Positions 1-10,607 of a stretch of 64,000 bases of DNA are shown one piece after another. A model generated the notes under the pieces. The model did no database searches, was not told the DNA's origin, and worked only from the letters and a program-made list of their open reading frames with translations. The stretch spans positions 1 to 64,000 of the forward strand of contig JAKSYS010000281.1 in the NCBI GenBank assembly GCA_022925895.1. The letters are read 5' to 3'. Each line of letters opens with the position of its first letter. Position 1 is the first letter of the stretch. The translations under genes and the position numbers were made by a program. Source of the stretch: Fragilaria crotonensis. Lineage: Eukaryota > Bacillariophyta > Fragilariophyceae > Fragilariales > Fragilariaceae.

Positions 1-8
1 CCGGCGAG

Positions 9-1361
9 TTGCCGAGCCATCGACTCGGGGGGGGAGCACCAGTACGAGGCGGCATAGACCCGATGGTAACGGCTGTCCAACAATTGACAGCCACCATGGG
101 GGAAGTTGGTGGTCGCACTACTCGAGAGCCTAAAGGCATCATGGATGCGTACCGCGAGACGTATCCAGTGTTGCTTCGCTATTGCCAAGTGAACTCAGTT
201 GACGAACTTGCACCCCTATGGAATCGCCTAGCCCGTGGTTCCAAAGGGGAACAACAATCTATCATCCAACAGGAGCTGACTAAAGTATGCGTGGATCGGG
301 GACTCACACCGGATCTATACTGTCCCGCGGTGACCACGAGCCTCAAGCAGATGATCGCCAGTCTGAATTTTGTCGGCAACGGTCCCGACGACCTCGGAGC
401 GGGCTGCCAACCATTTTTGGTCGTCTACACCAGCCAGGCGGAGCACTACCGGGCGCTCGACGAAGCGAACGTGGCAAATCAATTGGACCAAGGAACGGCC
501 AGCGCATCCTTGGCCGATATACGCGATATTCGCGACAAGGAAAGTCAAGCTGCCCCGTGACCTTAATCAAGTCAGCTTGACCCTACGGCGCTTCGCCATC
601 CTTGCCCATACCTTATTTCAAGGGCCGGGCGACTCGAACCCTTTCGTGAAGAGCATGTGGTTGCTTGGGAACAAGTTCCACGAGCGGCTCCCGCATTACC
701 TCGGGCACCACCAAGGTCTAGCGGGCACCCCATGGTGGGACGTGTACGCGTCACACGTCCTCCGGCACGTCCAGATTAACGTGTTTGAGTACTTGCAGGC
801 ACTGCAGGTGAGTGGGGTCGGGGCAGATATGGATGCACCGGAGCCTCCTTCATTTCACGAGTTACTCGCGATCTCCAGCGCGGCTGCTTCCACATGTCGT
901 CCTCATGGCTGCCACTCCCGGCTGCGGTGACGGCCGACGCGAGCACTGCATTCCGGGGCGAGGCGAACACAGTTGGCACCCGCACAACTCGGGCCTCGAC
1001 TGCCGCCTCTACCACGTCAGGGCTGACGGCCTCGACAGGCGGGGGCCGCGCTAGCAGTGGTGCCAGTGGCGCGACGGCGCCCCAGGGAACTTACGTCGCC
1101 AACCCAGCACGGGATCCTGAGTTTGACACTTTGCAGTTGCGCCCTCAGATGCGCGACCTCCTACGTGCGCATCCACCGCCAGCCAACGACGCCGGCAATG
1201 CATTTTGTGTATCCTGGTGGGGGCGGGGCGGTTGCTACACCAACTGCGGCAGGGCCTCCACGCATCGCCCATTTGCCAATCCAGGGGAACGCACACGACT
1301 CTTGGCGCACGTGAGGGCGCACCTGGTCGCACCCACTGCAGCGGCGGCTGCTAGCACCTGA
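9..1361 (+). pseudogene. Gag-like region of YR retrotransposon 1, frameshifted
   Basis: The open frame runs from the left edge to about 540, continues in the next frame to about 900, then returns to the first frame until 1361, so at least two indels break it. No ATG can be fixed as the start because the frame opens at the window edge. Near the C-terminus (about 1197-1262) is a cysteine/histidine cluster of the form C-x8-C-x3-C-x5-H, the zinc-finger type seen in Gag proteins of DIRS-like elements. The central part is threonine/alanine rich and low complexity. Nucleocapsid role is inferred from this motif and from its position directly before the polymerase. Confidence 0.6.
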
Positions 1362-1492
1362 CGCTGGGGCCAGGGATCGGAAGCGACAGCTGCTGCTCCT
1401 GGCTCTTACAAGCACCACCATGGCCCGGCGAACTCGACGACGGATCCAGGCGGGCAACGACACGCGCACGAGTAAATGGGGATGACACCCGT

Positions 1493-3398
1493 TTGTCTCG
1501 TGCAGAGATCACTTTGCGTAAGTATGCGGAACAGGCAGCGGCTAAATTAGATAACAGTGTCAATTGGGAATGGTTTGTGGCAACTGAACGAGGTCAGGCA
1601 GACATCACGCCCACTGTAGGCACTTTGCCTCATAAGGCTGCTCGCCTGCTGGAGCACCTTCGAAAGCGAGGCGCGGGCGTTCCCTTGCACACGGGCCCTT
1701 GGTCGGAGGAACAACTGCAGCGCGCAGCAGCACGGGGCTCCCATCAGTCGGCGAAGGGCGAAGTAGAGTTCGTATGCACCGAGATGGTGGAGTTTTGCGA
1801 CCAAGGCTTCTGGGTGGTACTCCCGCTGGAGGTGGCGCTGACACTACCCAATCTGCGCTTATCCCCATTGGGCGTTGTGCCCCAACGCAACCGCCGTCCG
1901 CGCCTCATCGTCGATTACACCTACTCCGGGGTGAACGACGACACCGCCCGGCTGGCACCCCCCGAGGCCATGCAGTTTGGGAGGGCGCTCCGCCGTTTCC
2001 TCACCAAATTGGTTAACGCCAACCCAGCTTACGGGCCGGTCTTCCTGGCGAAGATCGACATTGCCGACGGTTTCTACCGTATCTCCTTGCGACCTCATGA
2101 CATCCCTCGTTTGGGCGTGATTCTCCCGACGGACGGCGGTGCTCCTCTGGTGGCACTTCCCTCACCTTGCCCATGGGCTGGGTCGAGCCCGCCGTACTTC
2201 ACGTCGGTCACCGAGACCGCCTGTGATCTGCTGAATGGGGCTCTGCGCCGGGGCCCAATTGCCCCCACACCACTTGGAGTCCCTAGCGGCGACTCCACCA
2301 GCCGACGTGCCGCCCACGATAGGAGGAGACGCGCCGCGCCTGGCCCGGGGCTCGACCGTCCAACGCACCCTCCGATTACCTACGGGGACGTGTACGTTGA
2401 CGACTTTATCCTGGCGGCGCAGACGAAGCGCCATCGGCGTCGCGTGATGCGCGCCGCCTTGCACGCGATCGACCACGTCCTCCGCCCACTGGCACCTTCG
2501 GATCGTGGTAGTCGGAAGGAGCCCGTTTCGATTAAGAAGCTCCGTCAAGGCGACGCATCTTGGGCAACTCAGAAGACAATTCTCGGGTGGGACCTGGACA
2601 CGGTGGCGGGCACGCTCAACCTGCCTCCGCACCGTCTGGCGCGGCTCTACACTCTCCTCGACGCCTTTCCCCCGACACGGAAGCGCGTCCCCCTGCCGGC
2701 TTGGCATCAACTCTTGGGGGAGTTGCGTTCTATGGCCGCCGCCTTACCCGGTGCTCGCGGCCTGTTCTCCACGTTGCAGGACGCACTTCGACACGGCGAT
2801 CGACATCGCGTGCGTCTCAGCCGTCGCATCTTTGACAGCCTCGCGGATTTCCGAGCTATCGCCGACTCACTCCGGGTGCGTCCTACACGGTTTCGAGCTC
2901 ATACCAGTAGGTGCCCCGCTTGCTTATGGCGCTTGCGATGCTTGCCAACGAGGCATGGGGGGGGTTTGGTTTCTCTCAACCTCGGGGCCCTTTGTCTGGC
3001 GCGCGACCTTTCCGAGCCCCCTCCAACAGACTCTTGTCACCAGTGACAATCGCCACGGCACAGTATCAATTTCGGACCTTGAGCTCGCTGGCACCATGGC
3101 GCATAAGCACGTCCTCACGCAAGCCACCTCCGTGGCTGAGCGCCCCATCTGGCTTGCGGGTGACAATCGCGCCTCCTTGGCCTGGGCGACCAAAGGATCT
3201 GCCACCGCCAGCACTGCCAGGGCCTACCTGCTCCGCCTCAATGCCTTGCACCAGCGATATCACCGCTACGTACCACAACACGATTACATTGCAGGCACCG
3301 CCAATGTGATGGCCGACGATGCAAGTCGGCGTTGGGATTTATCGGACTCCGCCTTTCTCACTCATTTTAATACTGTTTATCCTCAGGCCACCTCGTGA
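1493..3398 (+). pseudogene. Reverse transcriptase-RNase H of YR retrotransposon 1, frameshifted
   Basis: The RT palm motifs are readable: LIVDYTYSGVND, then motif A FLAKIDIADGFYRI (about 2042-2083), motif C YVDDFI (about 2393-2410) and an LGWDLDT motif. RNase H follows in another frame with GACDACQRGMGG, a glutamate-bearing LELAGT, GDNRASLAWATKG and VMADDASR, covering the D-E-D-D catalytic set. The frame changes once near 2890. It is also shifted and shifted back at about 2158-2200, where the expected motif B (PMGWVESPPYF-like) is legible only in the alternative frame. The frame opens near 1493 with no convincing ATG. It replicates the element by target-independent reverse transcription, inferred from the YR class. 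Confidence 0.8.
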
Positions 3399-4598
3399 AG
3401 TTGCTCCACCTCGAGCCCGCGATGCACTCTGCAGTGATTGGGGCGTTGTTACGGCAACGCTCCGTTCCGGCCAGTCTGCGCATCGGCTCACCTCGGCCTC
3501 CTCCGCGGTCCGTGCCTGGCACCGTTTCTGTACCACGCATGGGATCCACCCCGCCTTGGATGACATACACGGCGACCCAGTCCCCGTTCTCATGCTCTTT
3601 GCCCAACAATACCGCGCCGGTCGCATCGCACCCAGCGACCGGCCTGTTCGATCTCGCACAGTGGAGGACGCCGTCCGCCAGGTCGCGCAGGCGTTCACCC
3701 GGGTGGGGGCCGACGACCCTCGCCTGAACTCGTTTGGTGCCGTCGACTTCCGCCTTCAGTCCCTGTTTGCCGCGTGGAAACGCATAGACACCCCCCCGAC
3801 ACGTGTCAAGCCCATGCCATTTTCGGTGTTGCGACACGCCCACATGCACGCCATGGCGCACCCGCCGGGGTCCCGTGCTTCCGCCTCCGGGGACTGCCTT
3901 CTCCTCGCGTACTATTTTCTCCTGCGCCCTGGTGAATACAGCGGTATTCCACGCACGGAGGCTGATGATCTCTTCCGCCTCCAGGACATTGGTGTCTCGA
4001 TCGGTCACCGCCGGCTGGCTCCCCTCACCTGTCCGCTCGCCGACCTCCACGCCGCTACTTTCGTTACCCTCACGTTCACCACTCAGAAGAACGGTGTGCG
4101 TGGAAACCATCGGTCATGGGCGAAGTGGCCACCCCACCAATTGTCCTGTTCACGCCTTGATCCGCCGCATCACCCAACTTCGCGCCGCAGGCGCTACGCC
4201 CACACCCCCTCAATGCTTATCGCACTCCAGGGGACGTATGGCGCTTTGTCCTCGCCGCGCACATCACTACCCTCATCCGGCACGCCGTCTCTTTCCTGCC
4301 CGATCTGGTTGCTGCCGATTTTTCCGCCCGCTGCACTCGTGCGGGCGGCGCCATGGCCCTCTTATGTGCCGGCATTGGGTCCGATCGCCTCCGCCTCATC
4401 GGCCGCTGGCGATCGGACGAAGTCTACCGCTACTTACACGTGCAGGCGCAACCTATCATGGCTGGCGTTGCCACCGCCATGCTTCGCGGCGGCGACTTCC
4501 GCCTCAATCTCCCACCCTTTCCCCCCGGCGCTCCGCCCGGTGGCCCACCCTTTCCAGCCCTCCTGGCCCCAATGGCCAATGAAGTGCAACCCCCGTAA
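3319..4598 (+). pseudogene. Tyrosine recombinase of YR retrotransposon 1, frameshifted
   Basis: An ATG at 3319 overlaps the end of the RNase H frame, as is common in DIRS-like elements. The catalytic arginine block LLRPGEYS lies near 3920-3945. The C-terminal block with GSDRLRLIGRW and YRYLHVQA (catalytic tyrosine) lies near 4376-4447. The first block is in one frame, a middle stretch (about 4100-4205) in a second, and the C-terminal block in a third, so at least two indels separate the active-site residues. The frame ends at 4598, inside repeat B1, which begins at 4576. Such enzymes integrate a circular DNA intermediate by site-specific strand exchange and leave no target duplication. Confidence 0.78.
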
Positions 4599-4756
4599 CA
4601 ACGGGAGAGCACCGAGGTAGGCGCGTGCGGCAGCATAGTAAACGCGCCGCTTTTCGCCAACCTCCTTAGCATTTCTACATTTCTACATTACATGATTACA
4701 CATCCGCCGCAGCTGCCGCAGAGCCGGAGATCCTGTCGGAAGCGGGAATGTCCCGC
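4576..4756 (+). repeat. Split direct repeat B1 of YR retrotransposon 1
   Basis: This 181-bp stretch is repeated without visible mismatch at 5003-5183 (offset 427). It begins within the last codons of the recombinase. Confidence 0.93.
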
Positions 4757-5002
4757 TGTTCGACGGGAGTGCAGTCAGGCGGCAGCCAGACACCGAACAG
4801 CACGCACTCCACGGAGCCTACGGCTGTCAGAATTCGGCAGCGTCACCGACGCCTTGAAACGCAACGAAGCAACTGCCATTCTTCGGTTGATTCTCGAATC
4901 AACCATCTAGTCTACGAAGTGTAGCGCGGCCCGGATCAGTGTCGCGAGCACGAGCGAGACAGGGGGAACTAGTCCCTAGCTTCAATTAACCCGCCCGCCC
5001 GC
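4757..5002 (+). repeat. Presumed A2 segment between B1 and B2
   Basis: Unique within the window. By analogy with PAT/Ngaro elements it should be a copy of the element's 5' terminal repeat A1, which would lie left of base 1. It contains no convincing gene. It ends with short CCCG-type repeats (about 4990-5003). Confidence 0.6.
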
Positions 5003-5183
5003 CCAATGAAGTGCAACCCCCGTAACAACGGGAGAGCACCGAGGTAGGCGCGTGCGGCAGCATAGTAAACGCGCCGCTTTTCGCCAACCTCCTTAGCATT
5101 TCTACATTTCTACATTACATGATTACACATCCGCCGCAGCTGCCGCAGAGCCGGAGATCCTGTCGGAAGCGGGAATGTCCCGC
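5003..5183 (+). repeat. Split direct repeat B2, right end of YR retrotransposon 1
   Basis: Identical to 4576-4756. The sequences diverge after the shared gtcccgc, which sets the element's right boundary. Confidence 0.9.
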
Positions 5184-8100
5184 GTAGAATGCAGGTTATC
5201 AAGATGCGCGTTTTTGGATCGGTAGTTGTTGAGATACGATCTTTTAAAGTTCCGCAAGTGAACGTGAATTTTCATCGTTAAAAAATTATCATGCCGAAAA
5301 ACAAACGGCTACACCATGGCGTCCGAGCGAAGATCTCGATCGTCAAGACGTTTCTCCACCCATGAGCGATGGATTGTGCGAAGTACCCAATGTATCAATG
5401 ATTGATGCATTGGGTGACCTTCATCTCATGAAGCACGAGGAGAAAGGTGTCTGCAAATAGTGCAGGACTGTTTCACAACGCATCACAATGATTTTGACAA
5501 CGGTCAAATCTACTCTTGCTGTGACCCAATTCTCAAGCTTCAACCAGGAAGGACCGCATGAATTCATGTCAAAAGACCGTCACAAGACAATCTGGAAGGT
5601 GGGGATCATGTGGCTGTTGAGGCTGAAGAGCTTGAAAGCCGTAGACTGGCCTTTTCAAAAACGAAATCTCAACATTTTGAGCACAACGTATTGCTGCTGT
5701 TGACTACTATGAGACTGCTCCTGAAGCCTTACTGACCCCAAATGACAACATCACGAAGTGTCTTCAAATTCTTGGGAAGCATACGCGTAGATGTGAGAAG
5801 AAAGTCAGGGTGAGCGAGGTGCAGCCCACTTTGTAAGAACTGCGGGCTGGCTGATCCGTGTCTGCTGCACTCTACCTTGCAAGACATTGCTTTCTCACCA
5901 AATTTTGCAGACAACTAAACAAAAAGCACTGCTGTAATTGTATTGCAGTTATTATTGAAATCTTTTGTATCATGCGAGGTGTTTCATTAATGTATTGGCA
6001 CGCTTGTTGGTGATAACGGAAGGAGAGTTCCCGGAGGAGATTGTGTTGTGCAAAGGACTTTCCTGACAACCATTCTGTTTCACTTCGATCCCCGTCGCCA
6101 AGTTGAAGACCTTTTATAAGCTCAGAAACTCTTCAATCTCATCGGAAGATTTACCTTGTGCAAAAGACTGGATGTTCATGTGTTGCTGCGTTAGGTTGTG
6201 ATGGCGCTCGTGAACGTGAATGCAGGGCTTGTCGAGGCATTTGTCACAAGGCCTGGTGTCGCACTTAGACAATTTGAATTCAATTGCAAGCTTGCAAGTA
6301 TCAACAATCTGAAATCAGTGTACATGAAAGCCGACACAGCAAGGTCAGCATGAGGTTTTGTTCGGGTAACAACACTAATTGTGGGGTGGAACGACCCTCC
6401 CCATGCTGATACGTGGAGAGGACTCACCGTCGGATTTCATCTCCGATAGGCACGCACAACATCATTTGTCTACAAAAAGATGCAAACCACTCCTGGAGTT
6501 GCACCATAGGTTGCTTTGTGTGCCCCATATGCATCGTATTCGCAATGCATCAGAAGTTAAAGGCTCGTGAGTGAGCAACGTAATTCAGTGAGATTAAAAT
6601 TTTCAATTTTTCTTCAACCTTTCAATTCCAATAACTTTTTTCCTGTTAGAGCCTTGACTTTCGTCCTTCTTACAAAGTTGTAGTAGACGTAATGATTGAT
6701 TTAATTCTGCCTTTATGCGATCAGGAGAGCGGCAACGATTGAGATAGGGAAAGTAAACAAAGCACTGAATTCAGCGTTTAGGGTGAGATTTAACCCGATA
6801 AAGGATCGATCAAGGATGTATGGGCTCTTAGCTACCATGGTAACTTCTAGACCTCTGAGTGAGCGTGAAAGTTATGCAAAAAGTTATACACTCGGAGAGC
6901 AACATGATCAGACAGTTTTCAGTCATGAGTCGGAAATCAAGACGGGCAGTGGCAACAATAAATTATGAGACATGCGAACTGTGCATAACGATTACTCCGA
7001 TTGTATCATATGCCTACTACAGTACCATGGTACAAGTACTCTGCCGGTAACCTGTAACCCGTAACCCGTACCACGGATTATGCGATACGCGAGACGGATA
7101 CGTGATATGCAGCGCACTCGGTACGAGTAACGAGTACCCTACGGTTTAGGGTACCGAGTACGGCCTACACTACTGATGAAGCCTGAGTAGCAGTGCTTAC
7201 CTACTATGTTGTATGATAATCTACAAAAATCTGAAGGATGAGACGATGAGACCCAGCCAACCCCTAATCAACACACCTGAGATTGCAGACCTTGTGCTTT
7301 TTGTGTCCAGTGAATTGATTTTATATCTCATATGGCTGCACTGTACTTTTGCAGGTGGTGGGGTCATTTTAACCTTAGCAATTCTTGGGGAAAGCATTTA
7401 ATTGACATACCTACAATCTTGTCATGCTCCTTCAAGACAAGGAGCACAATTTTGCTGATTTGGTCAAATTCCAAAGGGTACTCACACATGCATTGCTGCT
7501 TGCCCTGAATCTGTTGACTGCAGGATTTGGAGGATACTACAACTGCAACACCATCATTCCTGCTGCCCCAGAAGCTCAAGCCACATTCCACCAGAGTCAG
7601 ATTGGAATTACCAAATCTCATGTCTCCTATGGACAGCCCAATGTTCTTGAGGTTTAACCTTCATTCCTTGTTGTTGGCCTCAGTCCAGCCAGCACTGAAT
7701 TTTGTCGAAGTGAACGTCAATAAGTTCTACTGTGCCATGGCAGATGTCAGGTCAAATTTGCTCAGAACAAGAATGCTGTTAGGTAGCAGGCTGTTGTAGT
7801 GGCTGATGCTTCCAACAGGCTTCCTCCATTGATGAACCGCATATCTTTAGCAAATTCCACAAAGCATTTTCCATTTCCTGCTGAGTGGCAAAAGATGATC
7901 TTCTCCATGGGCAAACAACACAGATGACCAAAAGCAAATCTTGCCAATGATTGAGGATACAATTGTGTTGACTCAAGCACCTCCAGCTTTGAGGCAGTCA
8001 AGTAATGACAAGCAATACTGGCCTTCATTTGGATGAAACCAACAGGAAACAAACATCACAACATGGAATGCCAATGTCATAACCCAACTTCCATGTTGGA

Positions 8101-9239
8101 ACAAGCCTATTTTCCTTCAATCATCCCATTGGCTGATAATGTGTTGTCATTTATGACTTGGCATGCACCACAAAGTGACAAGCAGAATCAGATTGAATTG
8201 TTGGTGAGCAGCACATGATACAATGCTGCACATATAATGAAGCTGGATCAACAACCTTGTGTTTGGCCAATGTTCATGGTTGAGAGGCATATTCAGAATT
8301 TCATGTTGACCATGTGTTAATGGATTCTTCCGTGATGCAATAGCTATGGCATGTAATACTCACCAATGATGAAACTTGAATAGCATACCTACACAAAAAC
8401 ATGTAAATGCCAGCTGTATGTGAGTTGACCTATGCTAGCAGTAATTCCTACATGTTGATATCATTGTCATGTGATGTTGTTGACATTTGAGCTTGAGGTC
8501 AGTGGTCCCTGTACAGGTAGTACGTGCGCTCAGCGTATACTCCGTACTTGGAGTACAGTATACAGTGTACAGTACATGGTATGGTGCATGGTGCATGGTG
8601 CATAGCAATATGGTACTGTAGTTCTCTAGAGTACTGGACTACAACGACGAGTAAATGGAGAAAGGAATGAAACCGTGACGTGTTGCACGATGTACCAGTA
8701 CTAGTAGTACTACATATACTGAGTACTGAAGTACAATATCATCGTACACAAGAGCACGTACGATGTACTCAGTACTCGTAGAGGGTTCACTGTTTACACT
8801 TTACAATCCGTGACTCGTGACTGCATCATTCAGTACGAGTGTACAACATCTGAGAACAATTCTCGTACAAATGTGTACTTGCAGTACCTGCTACTTGTAC
8901 TAGAAAACCTGGTACCAGGTACTCTCTCACTTGTTTAGAATCTTATACAAGAGGGGTATAACTTTCAAGACCATACAAGTCGGGAGAGGCATTTTTATGC
9001 ATACACGGTTCAAGTTAGTGATTGCTACTTCAAGTAGAGATGGAAACATATACAAGATGTGTATAACCCTGACGCATAACGGCAATGTTTGTATATGTTT
9101 CCCCAGCACTCTGTAGTGGTAGCATGTAAAACACAGCATTTTAATAGAAAGAAATCACATACGTGGAAATCCTTGAACCTCACTCATTAGCCCTACCCGT
9201 AGAAGGATATCGGAATCTGAGTAGTACAGCATCATCCAC
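5184..9239. other. Non-coding stretch with possible decayed element remnants
   Basis: No gene is supported. About 5386-5416 is an imperfect inverted repeat around acccaatg/cattgggt. Around 6172-6267 the plus strand reads a short cysteine-rich stretch (CRACRGICHKAWC), possibly the end of a dead transposase. About 7200-8500 is strongly CpG-poor; 8041-8340 has one CpG. About 8520-8940 is packed with GTAC. Open frames here are short, overlapping on both strands and unlike any family I recognise. Confidence 0.6.
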
Positions 9240-10607
9240 TTAGAGATTTTGTCCAGTCAGTATAGTGTCGACATTTGAATGATTCAAGAACATCATAAGT
9301 CCTCCGGTCACAAGGGCCACGACCACGCCGAAAACGATCTCAACTCTTTTGGAAATCCAGCTGATGCCTTCCCTTGCTTGAATTGGATCTACAACATAAT
9401 CAGGGAGGTTCGGAACCCTAAAACCAACTGGTGACTCTTGAGCTGGAACTAGTAGATGCTCTTCGTTGGCAGGTAACTCCTGGTGAGGTTCAATTTGGAG
9501 GACCATGACCAAACTTGACACAAAGGTAAATGTCCACCAAATACCAACCAAGACATTGACATCTTTTTGTGGACAAGCTTCGGATCCCACAACAATAAAA
9601 TTTTGGATCTCATCAATATCGCTCAATACAAAGACAATCGCCACAATCAATGCCGAACCAATGACACTCTCAAGTGCTGGCTTCCCTCCTGCTTCTATTT
9701 CTCGGTACCCCATAAAGGGCAAGACAAAGCCGGAGAGCATTGCAATCACATACCCAACAGCTGGCGAAAACGGGCCATGATAACTGATAGGCTTCCACTT
9801 CATGAAATGCCAAGCCCGAGATCCGAGGTTTGCGAGCAAGAGCCCTGCCATGATAAAAATTCCAATGATTGTCATATATTTCTGACCATCTCCGGTGGCA
9901 GCTCCGGCAAAGGCCAACAAGAGTGTGGCAATCTTGCGCAACCAGTCGGAGCCAAGCCCAGAAGTCAAGGTGTGCGCCGATATGGATGGCATGCATTGCA
10001 CCAACATGCTAACATTGACCGCTGAGAGACTGATTTCTTCTTTGAACACCAATCCCATGATCACAGACAACAAGGCAGGTTGCAACTGGCCGATGTTGTT
10101 GGCAAAGGCACATGGGAGGCTTCGACAGAGCACAACAAAGGCAATCATGGCCTGGATTCCAGAAAAGGATTGCAACAAGGAGGCCCACTCCGTAGCAGGA
10201 CCAACTGAATGCTCGGAAACGACAAGGTTGAAGAGGCAGCCATTTTTATCTTCGAACAAGCAGCACCTGAGTTTCACGTCAGGGTCAACTAGTGCCATGC
10301 CGACATTGTCTCTGGACGCCTCGTCGATAACATAGCGAATGGCTCTCAGGATATTCGAGGATTCGTGCGACACAATATAGCATGATACGTTGTTCCTTTG
10401 CAAGGTTTCCAAGGTAGCATCCTTCTTTGAAATACCAGTATCTTCTGCTTGATCGATTTCATCCTGAAAGTTCTGTCGCTTGTAGGATTGACAACCCAAT
10501 TGCACATCTTCGGAGTCTGCCAAGCAAATAGACCCTAGACCGGAGCTGGTCCTCGCTTTAATAGGGCTCGGCGCTTCCTCTGGTGGATTTCCTTGATTGT
10601 TTGACAT
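9240..10607 (-). CDS. Multi-pass membrane protein, unknown function
   Basis: A 455-residue product is read from the ATG at 10607. The frame stays open upstream to about 10754 with an acidic stretch but without another ATG, so an upstream exon is possible. Residues 1-140 are soluble and polar (Ser/Asp/Glu rich). From about residue 148 there are roughly eight hydrophobic segments (near 148-162, 172-190, 225-238, 244-262, 283-301, 313-330, 352-372, 421-441). A polar loop of about 45 residues precedes the last span, followed by a short tail. No signal peptide or motif of a known transporter family is visible. It is one of few intact frames in an element-rich, non-coding stretch, which supports it being a real host gene. 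I do not recognise the family. Confidence 0.75.
   Translation of the reverse strand: MSNNQGNPPEEAPSPIKARTSSGLGSICLADSEDVQLGCQSYKRQNFQDEIDQAEDTGISKKDATLETLQRNNVSCYIVSHESSNILRAIRYVIDEASRDNVGMALVDPDVKLRCCLFEDKNGCLFNLVVSEHSVGPATEWASLLQSFSGIQAMIAFVVLCRSLPCAFANNIGQLQPALLSVIMGLVFKEEISLSAVNVSMLVQCMPSISAHTLTSGLGSDWLRKIATLLLAFAGAATGDGQKYMTIIGIFIMAGLLLANLGSRAWHFMKWKPISYHGPFSPAVGYVIAMLSGFVLPFMGYREIEAGGKPALESVIGSALIVAIVFVLSDIDEIQNFIVVGSEACPQKDVNVLVGIWWTFTFVSSLVMVLQIEPHQELPANEEHLLVPAQESPVGFRVPNLPDYVVDPIQAREGISWISKRVEIVFGVVVALVTGGLMMFLNHSNVDTILTGQNL

Larger units (their letters stand above)
1..5183 (+). mobile_element. YR retrotransposon 1 (DIRS/Ngaro/PAT-like), 5' end outside window
   Basis: The order is Gag-like region, reverse transcriptase plus RNase H, then a tyrosine recombinase, followed by a 181-bp sequence present twice (4576-4756 and 5003-5183) with about 246 bp between. 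This matches the 3' half of the split-direct-repeat layout (A1-ORFs-B1-A2-B2) known from PAT/Ngaro-type elements; A1 would lie upstream of base 1. The element is GC- and CpG-rich, unlike its right flank, so it looks foreign to local composition. All three coding regions are frameshifted, although B1 and B2 are identical. Either the insertion is recent and was already defective, or some indels are assembly errors. The right edge is put at 5183, where B1 and B2 stop matching. Confidence 0.85.

Noticed and set aside
620-650. tRNA-like B box (ggttcgagtc on the minus strand)
   Set aside because: No matching A box or cloverleaf could be folded, and it lies in the Gag-like coding region.
5488-6270. 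piggyBac-like transposase remnant ending in a cysteine cluster
   Set aside because: Only a short Cys-rich string near 6172-6267 is suggestive; no catalytic core, inverted ends or TTAA sites could be found.
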